Assembly: GCA_035315885.1 (NCBI GenBank)
Contig: DATFXM010000066.1
Coordinates: 1-64,000, forward strand
Source: DATFXM01 sp035315885
Lineage (GTDB): Bacteria > Acidobacteriota > Blastocatellia > UBA7656
Length of the DNA stretch: 64,000 nucleotides
Direction of reading: 5' to 3'
The notes under the pieces: model-generated
The model's input: only the letters and a program-made list of their open reading frames with translations
Told to the model about the DNA's origin: nothing
The model's database searches: none
Made by a program: the position numbers and the translations under genes
Shown here: in pieces, positions 26,542 to 34,968 of the stretch
How positions within the stretch are numbered: position 1 is the stretch's first letter
Layout: every line of letters begins with the position of its first letter

Positions 26542-27363
26542 TTACCGCACACGCAACAGGTTCATAAATCCCTCGATCGTCCGGAGCTTCCGATCGGCAA
26601 GGGCGTAGAGTTTCGAGCTGACAAGAGCGCTCGCCGCATGTCCCGCAAGCAGCTCCAGCAGCCGGTGATCAAGCGGCGTCAAGCCGCCCTTGTGCGGAAG
26701 AAGCTTGTACATGGCGATGACGCCCACAACTCTCTCTTTGATTTTCAGAGGAATGCACGCGCATACTTCCCCGAGCTCGCCGGCATCCTCAGTGAAAAAG
26801 GCCTGGCCGGTTTGAGCGACCAGTCCCTCCAGCCCTTCGCCGAAGGCTACGCGGCCGCGTTCAAGACGCTGCGCGATCTCGCCTTCGTATCCGGCCAGCA
26901 CCAGTTCGCTGGTCTCGTCGTCGACGACGAACAGCCCGAACTCCTCGCTGCCGATCATGTTCACGAGGATCTCTTTTATGCAAAGAACGACCTCCGCCGG
27001 ATCCAATGTGGAGTGCAGGCGGTAGCTTGCGACGTACAGATTTGCAAGACTCTCGTTTTGCTCTTCGACCTCGATGTAGCGCTGGGCAAAGTCCTTATTC
27101 TCTTCCTCGACCTGGTGGAATCGCGTATCCAGGAATTCGAGTTTCTGGGACATTTGTGAGTTCTCAAGTTTAAGCCTCTCCACTTCTTTCATTAGCGTGT
27201 CGGTGAGGTCTATCTTCTCGCGTTCGAGCTGCACGATTCTGTACCGCAGCCGCTCGTTCTCGCTCATAAGCTCCTCGGTGAATGCCCGGCCTTTCCGGAA
27301 CATCTCGAGTAGCTCTTCGCTTTTTGAGAAGAGGCTGAGAATCTCTTCCGTCTTCTGTGTCAT
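26542..27363 (-). CDS. Coiled-coil GAF domain protein
   Basis: 273 aa, soluble. Residues 1-95 form a long coiled coil (ENERLRYRIVQLEREKIDL and LDTRFHQVEEENKDFAQRY). A GAF domain spans about 100-250 (LHSTLDPAEVVLCIKEILVN, GEVCACIPLKIKERVVGVIA). GAF domains bind small ligands or mediate dimers; no chromophore cysteine is obvious. It sits between cheX and the second cheY, so it may be a sensor or scaffold of the chemosensory system. Start by the ATG with GAGAG upstream. Confidence 0.75.
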   Translation of the reverse strand: MTQKTEEILSLFSKSEELLEMFRKGRAFTEELMSENERLRYRIVQLEREKIDLTDTLMKEVERLKLENSQMSQKLEFLDTRFHQVEEENKDFAQRYIEVEEQNESLANLYVASYRLHSTLDPAEVVLCIKEILVNMIGSEEFGLFVVDDETSELVLAGYEGEIAQRLERGRVAFGEGLEGLVAQTGQAFFTEDAGELGEVCACIPLKIKERVVGVIAMYKLLPHKGGLTPLDHRLLELLAGHAASALVSSKLYALADRKLRTIEGFMNLLRVR

Positions 27364-27375
27364 GTTTCTCTCCCT

Positions 27376-27840
27376 TCAATCCAGGTCCTGCAGGGTGATG
27401 CTTACTCCTACTTCGCCATAGGCAGTGGTGATCGGGGCTACCAGCGTCTCAAAACATTGATCGTAACTAAGGAGGTTAACGCCGGTGATCACCGTTGGGG
27501 GACTCATCCTTAGGCGAGTGCCGTTATCGTTAATGGTGGAGATGGCCCGGCCGATGGCCATCGACGAGAGTTCCGCGATGGAACTACGCACCAGCGGTGT
27601 CAGTCCGTTCGTGGGCTCTCCCATCATGTGCTCGGCAAGCTTGATCGCGGTTGAGGCATCCATATCGAAGATGACCCGGCCCTGCGCCTCGCCCGCGATG
27701 CCGATTATCGACAGCACTTCCCTTCCCGGAATCGGGTTGGCCTTCATGCTGATCGATGAGACCTCGATTTCAGGTCCAAAAAACTCTTTGAAGAGTAAAC
27801 TAGTGGAGTCAACGAAGACCCTTACGAAATCTAACCTCAT
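27376..27840 (-). CDS. cheX: CheX-like chemotaxis protein
   Basis: 154 aa, normal length for the CheC/CheX phosphatase group, which speeds loss of phosphate from CheY. The order of elements matches: PGREVLSIIGIAGEAQGRV, then AIKLAEHMMGE, the central helix SSIAELSSMAIGRA, and VNLLSYDQ. In the active-site pattern E-x2-N the glutamate is present but the asparagine position seems to be serine (ELSS), so activity is doubtful. It lies 12 bases after cheY and 12 before the GAF gene. Confidence 0.75.
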   Translation of the reverse strand: MRLDFVRVFVDSTSLLFKEFFGPEIEVSSISMKANPIPGREVLSIIGIAGEAQGRVIFDMDASTAIKLAEHMMGEPTNGLTPLVRSSIAELSSMAIGRAISTINDNGTRLRMSPPTVITGVNLLSYDQCFETLVAPITTAYGEVGVSITLQDLD

Positions 27841-27852
27841 TTCTTCACCCTG

Positions 27853-28251
27853 CTATGCCAAAACTTGCTCGATCGCCTTTCTCAGCTGCTCGGTTGTTAC
27901 CGGTTTTGGAATGAACGACCGCGCTCCAGCCGCGAGCGCTTCTTCGACTTTCTCCTTGTAGCTGACTGAGCTGATCATTATCACTCGGGCCGATGGGTCC
28001 GCATCGCAGATTCGCTTCACCGTTTCGACCCCTTCAAGACCAGGCATGACTATGTCCATCAGAACAATGTCAGGCCTGACGCGCCCGTACTCACGGATCG
28101 CCTCGTTTCCGTTTGCGGCTTCGCTGAAGACTACATTGTCGAAAGCGTCCATCAGCCGTCTCAGGTGAAAGCGCATGAACGCCGAGTCATCAACAATCAA
28201 ACACGTCAGCGACGCCTTCCCCCCACCAGTGCCCTCAACGTGTGCCTGCAT
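27853..28251 (-). CDS. cheY: Chemotaxis response regulator CheY
   Basis: 132-aa receiver domain: CLIVDDSAFMRF, the phospho-acceptor Asp in DIVLMDIVMPGLEG (about residue 66), serine switch in VIMISSVS and the lysine in FIPKPVT. The first 14 residues are a glycine-rich extension. It overlaps the end of cheB by 17 bases. As the receiver directly after cheA and cheB it is the most likely direct target of the kinase. Confidence 0.88.
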   Translation of the reverse strand: MQAHVEGTGGGKASLTCLIVDDSAFMRFHLRRLMDAFDNVVFSEAANGNEAIREYGRVRPDIVLMDIVMPGLEGVETVKRICDADPSARVIMISSVSYKEKVEEALAAGARSFIPKPVTTEQLRKAIEQVLA

Positions 28252-29332
28252 AACTTTCCTCCAGGTCTACCATTCTGCCCACCGTTCCAATTACATAAGT
28301 CGGCATCTCCGTAAGCGCGAGAACCTTCACAACGGCACCTCGGTCCTGCGCAGCGCGCGGCATGCCATAAACCGAACAACTCTCCTTGTCCTGCGCGATG
28401 GTCAACCCACCCGCCTTCTTCATGTCTCCCAAACCCTGAGCCCCATCACTTCCCATGCCCGTCATGATCAAACCCGTGGCGCTCGACCCAAACTGCTCCG
28501 CTACCGACCGGAACAGCACGTCTACCGACGGCCGATGACCGTTCACCAGAGGCCCATCATCCAACCGGACTTCGCACCCTGCCGCGGTCCGCTTGACCTT
28601 CATGTGACGGTTGCCCGGCGCAATCAAAGCCCTGCCCGGTATCGCCAGATCACCGTCCCTCGCTTCACGAACCTCGAGATCACAAATGTCGTCCAACCAC
28701 CGCGCCATCATCGATGTAAAACTCTCCGGCATGTGCTGAACGATCACGATTCCCGCATCCAGATCCGCCGGCAGCCTCGGCAGCAGATAACGCAACGCGT
28801 GAGGCCCGCCCGAGGAAGCCCCAACCGCGACGATCTTGTACTCGGCGCGCCGGGGCGGAGGCGAGGTCACCTTCTTCCGGGTTGGGGTCTTGCCGTCCGC
28901 TGACTGCGCGTTCAGCGCGAGCACATTGCTGTGAACAGCGCCCTTCACCTTGGAGAGCAGCTCATCAGCCATCTCGCCGACCTGAGCCGCCGACTTTGGT
29001 TTACAAATAAAATCAACCGCGCCCTTCTCCAGCGCTTGCATCGTGAGCGCAGCGCCGCGTGTAGTGAGCGAGCTGAGCATGATCACCGGTATCTGATGTT
29101 TGGATACCATCTCATTGAGAGCGGTGATCCCATCCATTCTTGGCATATCTACATCGAGCGTGACGACGTCCGGCTTGAGCTGCGCCACCTTGCTCAGAGC
29201 GAAATACCCGTCGATCGCGGTCGCGATTACTTCGATCTCTTCATCGCGCTCCAGAAGCTTTGAGATAAGCTTCCTCATAAGCGCGGAGTCGTCGACCACG
29301 AGCACACGGATCTTTCGCCTGTTATCCTGCAT
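28235..29332 (-). CDS. cheB: Chemotaxis protein-glutamate methylesterase CheB
   Basis: 365 aa. The N-terminal receiver domain has VLVVDDSALMR and the phospho-acceptor Asp in VVTLDVDMPRMDG (about residue 60). After a linker of basic and proline residues comes the methylesterase domain with the catalytic serine in VGASSGGPHALR, histidine in VQHMPESFT and aspartate in MGSDGAQG. It removes methyl groups from receptor glutamates and deamidates glutamine, resetting sensitivity. It overlaps cheA by 11 bases. Confidence 0.95.
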   Translation of the reverse strand: MQDNRRKIRVLVVDDSALMRKLISKLLERDEEIEVIATAIDGYFALSKVAQLKPDVVTLDVDMPRMDGITALNEMVSKHQIPVIMLSSLTTRGAALTMQALEKGAVDFICKPKSAAQVGEMADELLSKVKGAVHSNVLALNAQSADGKTPTRKKVTSPPPRRAEYKIVAVGASSGGPHALRYLLPRLPADLDAGIVIVQHMPESFTSMMARWLDDICDLEVREARDGDLAIPGRALIAPGNRHMKVKRTAAGCEVRLDDGPLVNGHRPSVDVLFRSVAEQFGSSATGLIMTGMGSDGAQGLGDMKKAGGLTIAQDKESCSVYGMPRAAQDRGAVVKVLALTEMPTYVIGTVGRMVDLEESYAGTR

Positions 29333-31070
29333 TCGTCACCCTCCCCTGTCCTTGAGCTCGCTCGTATCTGATCGCTCTTCGAAGCAGGGTCTCCGCGTCC
29401 ATGATCAGGACAACCTGGCCGTCGCCAAGCACCGCGGCGCCAGCCATCGCCTCGTTCTGCACCCAACGGCTATCCAGCGGTTTGATCACAAGTTCCTGCT
29501 CGCCAATCAGGGTGTCCGCCACCACCCCGTATTTCCGATTGCCTATCGAAACGATGATGATGAAGAATCGCTGCCCCCCGGCTCTCAACCCCGCCCCGCT
29601 GCTGGACAAACTCCTGCGCTCGAAGCCGAGCACCACGCCGGGCCTTACGATCGAGATAAACCGGTCGCGAAGCCTGTAGTTCTCCACGCCATCCAGAAGC
29701 GTCACTTCGGATGTTTGCGCCCTCGCGATTTCGCTGATCGTGAGAAGCGGTAGCGCCAGCAGCTTCCCGTTCGCGGTAAACAAAAGCGCCCTGATGATCG
29801 CCAGCGTCAGCGGCATTCTCAAAACAAAGGTAGTACCGACTCCCTGTTGCGACTTCACCGCTACGCTGCCCCGCAAGTGCTCCATCGCGCTTTTCACCGC
29901 CGCGGCTCCCACACCGCGGCCGGACACGAGAGTTACCTCCTTGGCAGTCGACAGGCCTTCCAGGAACAACAGCTCCAACGCTTCCTCTTCGGGCATCTGC
30001 AGCGCATCGGCCTCAGAAATCTGCCCGGCCTTCATGGCTTTCTGCCTTAACATCTCGGCGTTGATTCCTCGGCCGTCGTCGGCTATCTCTACCACCACCT
30101 GATTGCCTTCGTGGTAAGCACGCATCGAAATCCTGCCAACCTCGGGTTTGCCAAGCGCCAGCCTCTCCTCACGAGTTTCCAGTCCATGGTCCACTGCGTT
30201 GCGAAGCAGATGCAGAATAGGCTCGTACAACAGATCGACCAGAGCGCGATCCAGTTCCGTCTCACTTCCGCTTATGGATAACTCGACCTGCTTGCCGCTT
30301 TCCGCCGCCAGCTCGCGCATCGGCCGCGCAAACCTCCGAAAGACCTGATCGATTGTCACCATGCGCATCTTGAGCACACTCTTTTGAAGCTCTGCTATCA
30401 GCTTGCCCATCTGCGCGCTGGAGGAGCCGAACTTGTCTGTCAGGTCGCTCTTTGGCAGAGCCTCTTCAAGTCGAGGACCAATCTGATTGATGACCGATCG
30501 AGCGATGACCATCTCACCCGCCAGATTCAATAGAGCGTCGATCTTGGCCGCATCCACTCGAACGTAGTCCCGGCGCCGCAAGACGTCCTGCTGCTTTATG
30601 TCGCAGTCGTCCTCAGTCCGGGTGACTACACTTGACTTGCTCCGTGCTGTGAGCAAAGGCGCTTCGACTTCCTCGGCTACGATAGCCGAACGTATTCCCT
30701 CGGTCAGGTGCTGAGCGATTTCGGGGGTCAGGTCGTCTACCTCCTCCCCTCCGATCGCCGCACGCATCGCGTCCAGACTGTCCAGTATCAGGTCCACCAC
30801 ACCTGAGCCGAACTGCATCTGCCTGTTGAGGATCGCATCGAATACGTCTTCGAGCTGATGGGCCACTTCAGTGACACCATCAAGACCGATGCACGCCGAG
30901 TCGCCTTTTATCGTATGCGCGGCTCGGCGAAGGCGGGCCATCGCCTCATCAGTGACGCCGCCGCTTTCCAGCGTCAGCAGCTCCTGATCCATGTCTTCGA
31001 GGATCTGCAGAGACTGGTCGCGAAATACGCCCAGCAACTGCTCGAGTTCTTCTTTACTCAGGTCGTCCAT
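29322..31070 (-). CDS. cheA: Chemotaxis histidine kinase CheA
   Basis: 582 aa, shorter than E. coli CheA because the region between the HPt and dimer domains is brief and seems to lack a full P2. The phosphorylated histidine is in RAAHTIKGDS (about residue 52). The dimer helix includes AGEMVIARSVINQIG. The ATPase has the N-box HLLRNAVDHGLE, then EIADDGRGIN and GRGVGAAAVK. The C-terminal CheW-like domain starts around residue 435 (LLALPLLTISEI). It phosphorylates CheY and CheB in response to the receptors. It overlaps cheB and follows cheR by 14 bases. Confidence 0.95.
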   Translation of the reverse strand: MDDLSKEELEQLLGVFRDQSLQILEDMDQELLTLESGGVTDEAMARLRRAAHTIKGDSACIGLDGVTEVAHQLEDVFDAILNRQMQFGSGVVDLILDSLDAMRAAIGGEEVDDLTPEIAQHLTEGIRSAIVAEEVEAPLLTARSKSSVVTRTEDDCDIKQQDVLRRRDYVRVDAAKIDALLNLAGEMVIARSVINQIGPRLEEALPKSDLTDKFGSSSAQMGKLIAELQKSVLKMRMVTIDQVFRRFARPMRELAAESGKQVELSISGSETELDRALVDLLYEPILHLLRNAVDHGLETREERLALGKPEVGRISMRAYHEGNQVVVEIADDGRGINAEMLRQKAMKAGQISEADALQMPEEEALELLFLEGLSTAKEVTLVSGRGVGAAAVKSAMEHLRGSVAVKSQQGVGTTFVLRMPLTLAIIRALLFTANGKLLALPLLTISEIARAQTSEVTLLDGVENYRLRDRFISIVRPGVVLGFERRSLSSSGAGLRAGGQRFFIIIVSIGNRKYGVVADTLIGEQELVIKPLDSRWVQNEAMAGAAVLGDGQVVLIMDAETLLRRAIRYERAQGQGRVTNAG

Positions 31071-31084
31071 TTTTCGGCGCTCGT

Positions 31085-31957
31085 CTAACCTTCAAGTCTG
31101 TATGCAATCCCTTTATTCCGATGCAACATCGTGAATCGATTCGAGAGGCCTTGCAGGCTCTCCGCGTGTCCCAGAAACAGATGCCCTCCGGGAACAAGCG
31201 TGCCGATGAAACGATTGATCAATCGTCGTTGCTCTTCGGAATCGAAATAGATCATCACGTTACGACAAAACACGATGTCGAGACCTCGCAGTCCGTTGTC
31301 GTGCTTCAGATTGTGATAGTCGAAAATCACCCGCCGCTTCACCTCGTCCGCTACGACAAAGTGATCGCCCTCCTTCTTGAAATACTTTTGAACATAGTAA
31401 GGCTCCACGTTCTTGATCTGATCCGCCCTGTAAACTCCGGATTGCGCCCGCTCCAGTGCGGTGAACGACAGATCCGACGCAAAGACTCTCACCGACCAGA
31501 GCTCAGGCTGCGAGATAGCTTCGAGCACCGCCATGACCACGCTGTACGGCTCCTGACCCGTTGAACAGCCCGCGCTCCAGACACGCAGCATTCGAGTTCC
31601 GTTTCGTTCCTTGCGTGCAATCACGTCCGGGAGGACCACCCCTTTGAACAGATCAAACTGCGGCTGGTTTCTGAAGAACGAGGTCTCGCAAATCATCAGC
31701 GTGTCGAGGAGGGCCGGCAGCTCCTGCGATTTCCCGTCGGGCCGTTTTATCAGGCAATAGTATTCGTAACCGCTCCTGACCCCGAGCTCATCCATTCGCC
31801 GCTTCAGCCGCGACTCAAGGAACGTACGTTTTTCTGCGCCGATGCTCACGCCGCATTCCTCGTAGATGAGATCCTTGAAGAGACGAAACTCGCTTTCGGA
31901 CAGAGGCCCCGCTCCGCTCGTCAAAGGTCCAGATTGTTGTACCCAGTCGGATCCCAT
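31085..31957 (-). CDS. cheR: Chemotaxis protein methyltransferase CheR
   Basis: 290 aa. The N-terminal helical domain (FRLFKDLIYEECGVSIGA, FLESRLKRRM) is followed by the SAM-binding methyltransferase part with RVWSAGCSTGQEPYS, DIVFCRNVMIYF and GGHLFLGHAESL. It methylates receptor glutamates, opposing CheB. The final helix has no tetratricopeptide extension. Neither receptor in this cluster carries an evident CheR-docking pentapeptide. It starts 24 bases after cheW. Confidence 0.95.
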   Translation of the reverse strand: MGSDWVQQSGPLTSGAGPLSESEFRLFKDLIYEECGVSIGAEKRTFLESRLKRRMDELGVRSGYEYYCLIKRPDGKSQELPALLDTLMICETSFFRNQPQFDLFKGVVLPDVIARKERNGTRMLRVWSAGCSTGQEPYSVVMAVLEAISQPELWSVRVFASDLSFTALERAQSGVYRADQIKNVEPYYVQKYFKKEGDHFVVADEVKRRVIFDYHNLKHDNGLRGLDIVFCRNVMIYFDSEEQRRLINRFIGTLVPGGHLFLGHAESLQGLSNRFTMLHRNKGIAYRLEG

Positions 31958-31981
31958 AGATTCTTCGGCTAGCTGCGACTC

Positions 31982-32500
31982 CTATATCGCCTGCGCCGGT
32001 TGTTCAGGCGACCGATGCGCCGAGAGCGCGCTGATGACCTGATCCAACTCAGTGACAACGTCTCCGGAAAGAGCCTTGCTCAAATCGACCAATGTAATGA
32101 ACCTGCTGCCCAGATTGATGACCCCAAGCACGTAACCCGCGCCCAGCTCGGTGATCACGTCGGGCGCCGGTTCTATCTGGTCCTCGTTGATTCGAATGAC
32201 TTCCGAGGCCCCGTCGACGATTAGACCCGCCACTCGTCCGTCCAGTTGAACCACGATGATCCTGCGCTCTTCGTGCGAGCTGATCCCACTGGCCCGCAGC
32301 CTGCGCCGCAGATCGATCACCGGAACAAGGTTCCCTCGCAGATTCATCACGCCCTCGACGTAATCCTCCGTTTCGGGAACGGTGGTGATATCGCGCATCA
32401 CCACGACTTCTTTGGTCAGCAGAATGTCGATCGCGAACTCTTCAGTTCGGACCTTGAACACTACCAGTTGCCGCCGTGCTGCCACCTCGCCCACCTCCAA
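31982..32500 (-). CDS. cheW: Chemotaxis adaptor CheW
   Basis: 172 aa, a single CheW domain that links receptors to CheA. Recognised by LVVFKVRTEEFAIDILLTKE, then VEGVMNLRGNLVPVIDLRRR, and LGVINLGSRFITLVDLSKAL. A C-terminal 20-residue tail follows the fold. It is 12 bases from the end of the first receptor gene. Confidence 0.92.
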   Translation of the reverse strand: MEVGEVAARRQLVVFKVRTEEFAIDILLTKEVVVMRDITTVPETEDYVEGVMNLRGNLVPVIDLRRRLRASGISSHEERRIIVVQLDGRVAGLIVDGASEVIRINEDQIEPAPDVITELGAGYVLGVINLGSRFITLVDLSKALSGDVVTELDQVISALSAHRSPEQPAQAI

Positions 32501-32512
32501 ACAGACCGGTAA

Positions 32513-34921
32513 TCAATCGCCGGTCTGTTGATTCAAGTTCGCCCCCGGACCTCGGCCCCCGTTGCCGCCCATGCGGTATGAGAAGGGGTGTACAAAATCG
32601 TCCTGAACCTTGAACTGCGAGATCGCTCGATTCAGTTGTTCAGACAACGAGACCATGCCCTGAATCGTCTGCGCCGTTTCGTGTGCGCCCGCTGAAGTTT
32701 CAAGGGTGATGCTGGAAATCGTCTGCATCGCTGCAGCCAGGTTTCCGGTGACGCGAGCCTGCTCCTCCGACGCGGCGGAAATTTCTTCCATCAACTCCGC
32801 CGACTGCCGAACCGCCTCGGAGATGTCACGCAACGCCCGGCTTGCCTGTCCAGCAAGCCCAGTCCCCGCTTTCACTTCCTTCATTCCCACTTCCATTGCG
32901 GAGAGAGCCTCGCGAGTCTCGTTCTGGATCCCCTTGATAAGCGTGCCCACATCTCTCGTAGCGCGAGCCGAGCGCTCGGCCAGTTTTCGAATCTCCTCGG
33001 CAACGACACTGAATCCGAGGCCGGCTTCACCAGCGTGAGCTGCCTCGATCGCAGCGTTGAGAGCCAGCAGGTTCGTCTGCGCGGCGATCTCGTCGATCAG
33101 ATTGATGATTTCCGAGATCTCGGAGCTGCGCGTGCCGAGCGACTTCATCTTCTCGGCCGTCTGCTGTACCGCACTGTCGATCCTGAGCATCGCCTCCGAA
33201 GTGTCCCGAACCGAGATGTCTCCGGTCTCCGCCAGTTCGAAAGCGCGTCGAGCTGCATCTGCCGAGGACTCGGCATTCTTCGAGACCTGGGTCATCGAAG
33301 CCGCCATCTCCTCGACCCCGCTCGAGGTGTTGGTCACTTCGTCCGCCTGCCTCTGCGAACCAACCGCTATCTGCTCCGAAGCTGCGAGAATCTCAGTTGC
33401 ATTTGAGGACACCGACAACGCGATCTGTTTTACTTCGGTCAGCATGCCGCTGAAGTTGTTGAGCATGCCGTTGACCGCCTCGACGATTCTGCCCAGCGTG
33501 TCCGCGCCGGATTGTCCGCGCATCGTGAGATCTCCGTCCGACACCGCCGATACGATCTGAAGGAACTCGTTGAGGCTTCGCTCCAGGGCTTGTTCGGTCT
33601 CGCGCAATCGCTCGTTGTGAGCCTTCTCGTTCCGAACCATTTCGGCTAGACGGTCCATCATCTCGTTGAATCCCTGGCCAACCCGTTCGAGCTCGTCGCG
33701 CGATCGAATGTCCACGCGCGCATCGAGATTGCCAGTCCTTACTTCCTCAGTCGCGGTCAGTAGCTCGTGAATCTTTCTGGAGAAGCTCTTCACAAAAAGC
33801 AGAGCGAGGCAGCCAAAGAGCACCACGCCTGTCAGTCCGGCAACCAGAATCGATTTCAGCATCCGGTACGCCGGCGCATAAACTTCGTCTTTGGCGTTGT
33901 CTACGACGAACGTCCAGTTAAAGCCGGTGGACTGCGAGTTGAGCTCCTTGCTCTTCCAGAATGAAGCGATGCGGTTTTCGATCTTGCGGGTTCTGGGGTT
34001 TTTGCCCTCGTAGAAAACTATTCCAGCTTCTTGCTTGGTGCCCGAAGAGGCAAGCGCGGATTCGAGTGTCGAAGAATTTCCCGGCGCAACCTTTGTCACG
34101 TACTCGGCAAGTTCGAGGTTGCGAAGCTGAGATTCCGGGTGCAACACTACGCGGCCGGTTTCCGATACGGCGTAGGCGTAGCCGCTTTCGTATTGCTTGA
34201 AGCGGGCGATGTAGTCCTGTACGTCCTTGAGGTTGTACTTGATCTTCAGAACGCCGTTGAAGCCGTCGCCCTTCGAGGGAATCCCGACGCAAATCTCAAC
34301 CGCGAAGCTGTCGCTTTGCTTGTCGTATTTGACGTCCTCAACATAGAGCCCGGTTCTCATTGCCTCGCGCCACCAGGCTTCGTCGCTCTGGACGAAATCT
34401 TCGGTCATCTGCGCCATTCCGGCATTGAGGCCGTACTTGTCGGTGAAGAACATCCTCTCGATCACCCCACGCTCGCGCTGTTTGTCGCGCAGCAGCTCGT
34501 CGACGTTGGTGTCTCGCCTTATCGCACGAGTAACCTTGTACTGCTCCTCGAGCTTGTTGATCTGATCCGTGCTGATCACCGGCGCGGTGATGCCAAGGTG
34601 CTCCGCCTCTCGGGCGGCGTGTTCGGCCGCGGCAACCACGGCGTCGTCAGCCGCGACTCCCTTCGCGAATTTGATGTTTTCGGACAGGAAGAGCTCGGAC
34701 GCTTCGGCTGCCGCGCGAGCTACACCTTGAAGTTGCTCTCCGGATTCGATGGCGCTGCTGAAACTCCAGTACGCGATCACACAGACAAGCAGGATCGACA
34801 ACGAAGTCAGAGCCAGCATGCCCGCGAACAACTTCATGCTCAGAGTTCTCAGGCCGAACGACCCGAGGAGCCGCACGATGTCGAATCTTCTCCACCACCC
34901 ACTTGATGTCTGCTCTCGCAT
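32513..34921 (-). CDS. Methyl-accepting chemotaxis protein, periplasmic Cache-type sensor
   Basis: About 802 aa from ATG 34921 (GGTGG upstream). Topology: TM1 near 30-50 (LFAGMLALTSLSILLVCVIA), a roughly 310-residue periplasmic region of the dCache type (MFFTDKYGLNAGMAQ, WWREAMRTGLYVEDVKYD, SGYAYAVSETGRVVLHPE), TM2 (SILVAGLTGVVLFGCLALLF), HAMP (ATEEVRTGNLDARVDIRSRD), a second HAMP-like part and the signalling hairpin around IAAQTNLLALNAAIEAAHAG. The tail ends DDFVHPFSY plus a glycine-rich stretch. Cache domains often bind amino acids or organic acids; the ligand is unknown. Confidence 0.92.
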   Translation of the reverse strand: MREQTSSGWWRRFDIVRLLGSFGLRTLSMKLFAGMLALTSLSILLVCVIAYWSFSSAIESGEQLQGVARAAAEASELFLSENIKFAKGVAADDAVVAAAEHAAREAEHLGITAPVISTDQINKLEEQYKVTRAIRRDTNVDELLRDKQRERGVIERMFFTDKYGLNAGMAQMTEDFVQSDEAWWREAMRTGLYVEDVKYDKQSDSFAVEICVGIPSKGDGFNGVLKIKYNLKDVQDYIARFKQYESGYAYAVSETGRVVLHPESQLRNLELAEYVTKVAPGNSSTLESALASSGTKQEAGIVFYEGKNPRTRKIENRIASFWKSKELNSQSTGFNWTFVVDNAKDEVYAPAYRMLKSILVAGLTGVVLFGCLALLFVKSFSRKIHELLTATEEVRTGNLDARVDIRSRDELERVGQGFNEMMDRLAEMVRNEKAHNERLRETEQALERSLNEFLQIVSAVSDGDLTMRGQSGADTLGRIVEAVNGMLNNFSGMLTEVKQIALSVSSNATEILAASEQIAVGSQRQADEVTNTSSGVEEMAASMTQVSKNAESSADAARRAFELAETGDISVRDTSEAMLRIDSAVQQTAEKMKSLGTRSSEISEIINLIDEIAAQTNLLALNAAIEAAHAGEAGLGFSVVAEEIRKLAERSARATRDVGTLIKGIQNETREALSAMEVGMKEVKAGTGLAGQASRALRDISEAVRQSAELMEEISAASEEQARVTGNLAAAMQTISSITLETSAGAHETAQTIQGMVSLSEQLNRAISQFKVQDDFVHPFSYRMGGNGGRGPGANLNQQTGD

Positions 34922-34968
34922 TGTTCCCACCACCTGCTGTCGTCAGCAGCGATTGCCCGAGAGGACAA

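Noticed and set aside
34031..34906. Plus-strand open frame of 291 codons
   Set aside because: Antisense to the sensor region of the first receptor; no protein features.
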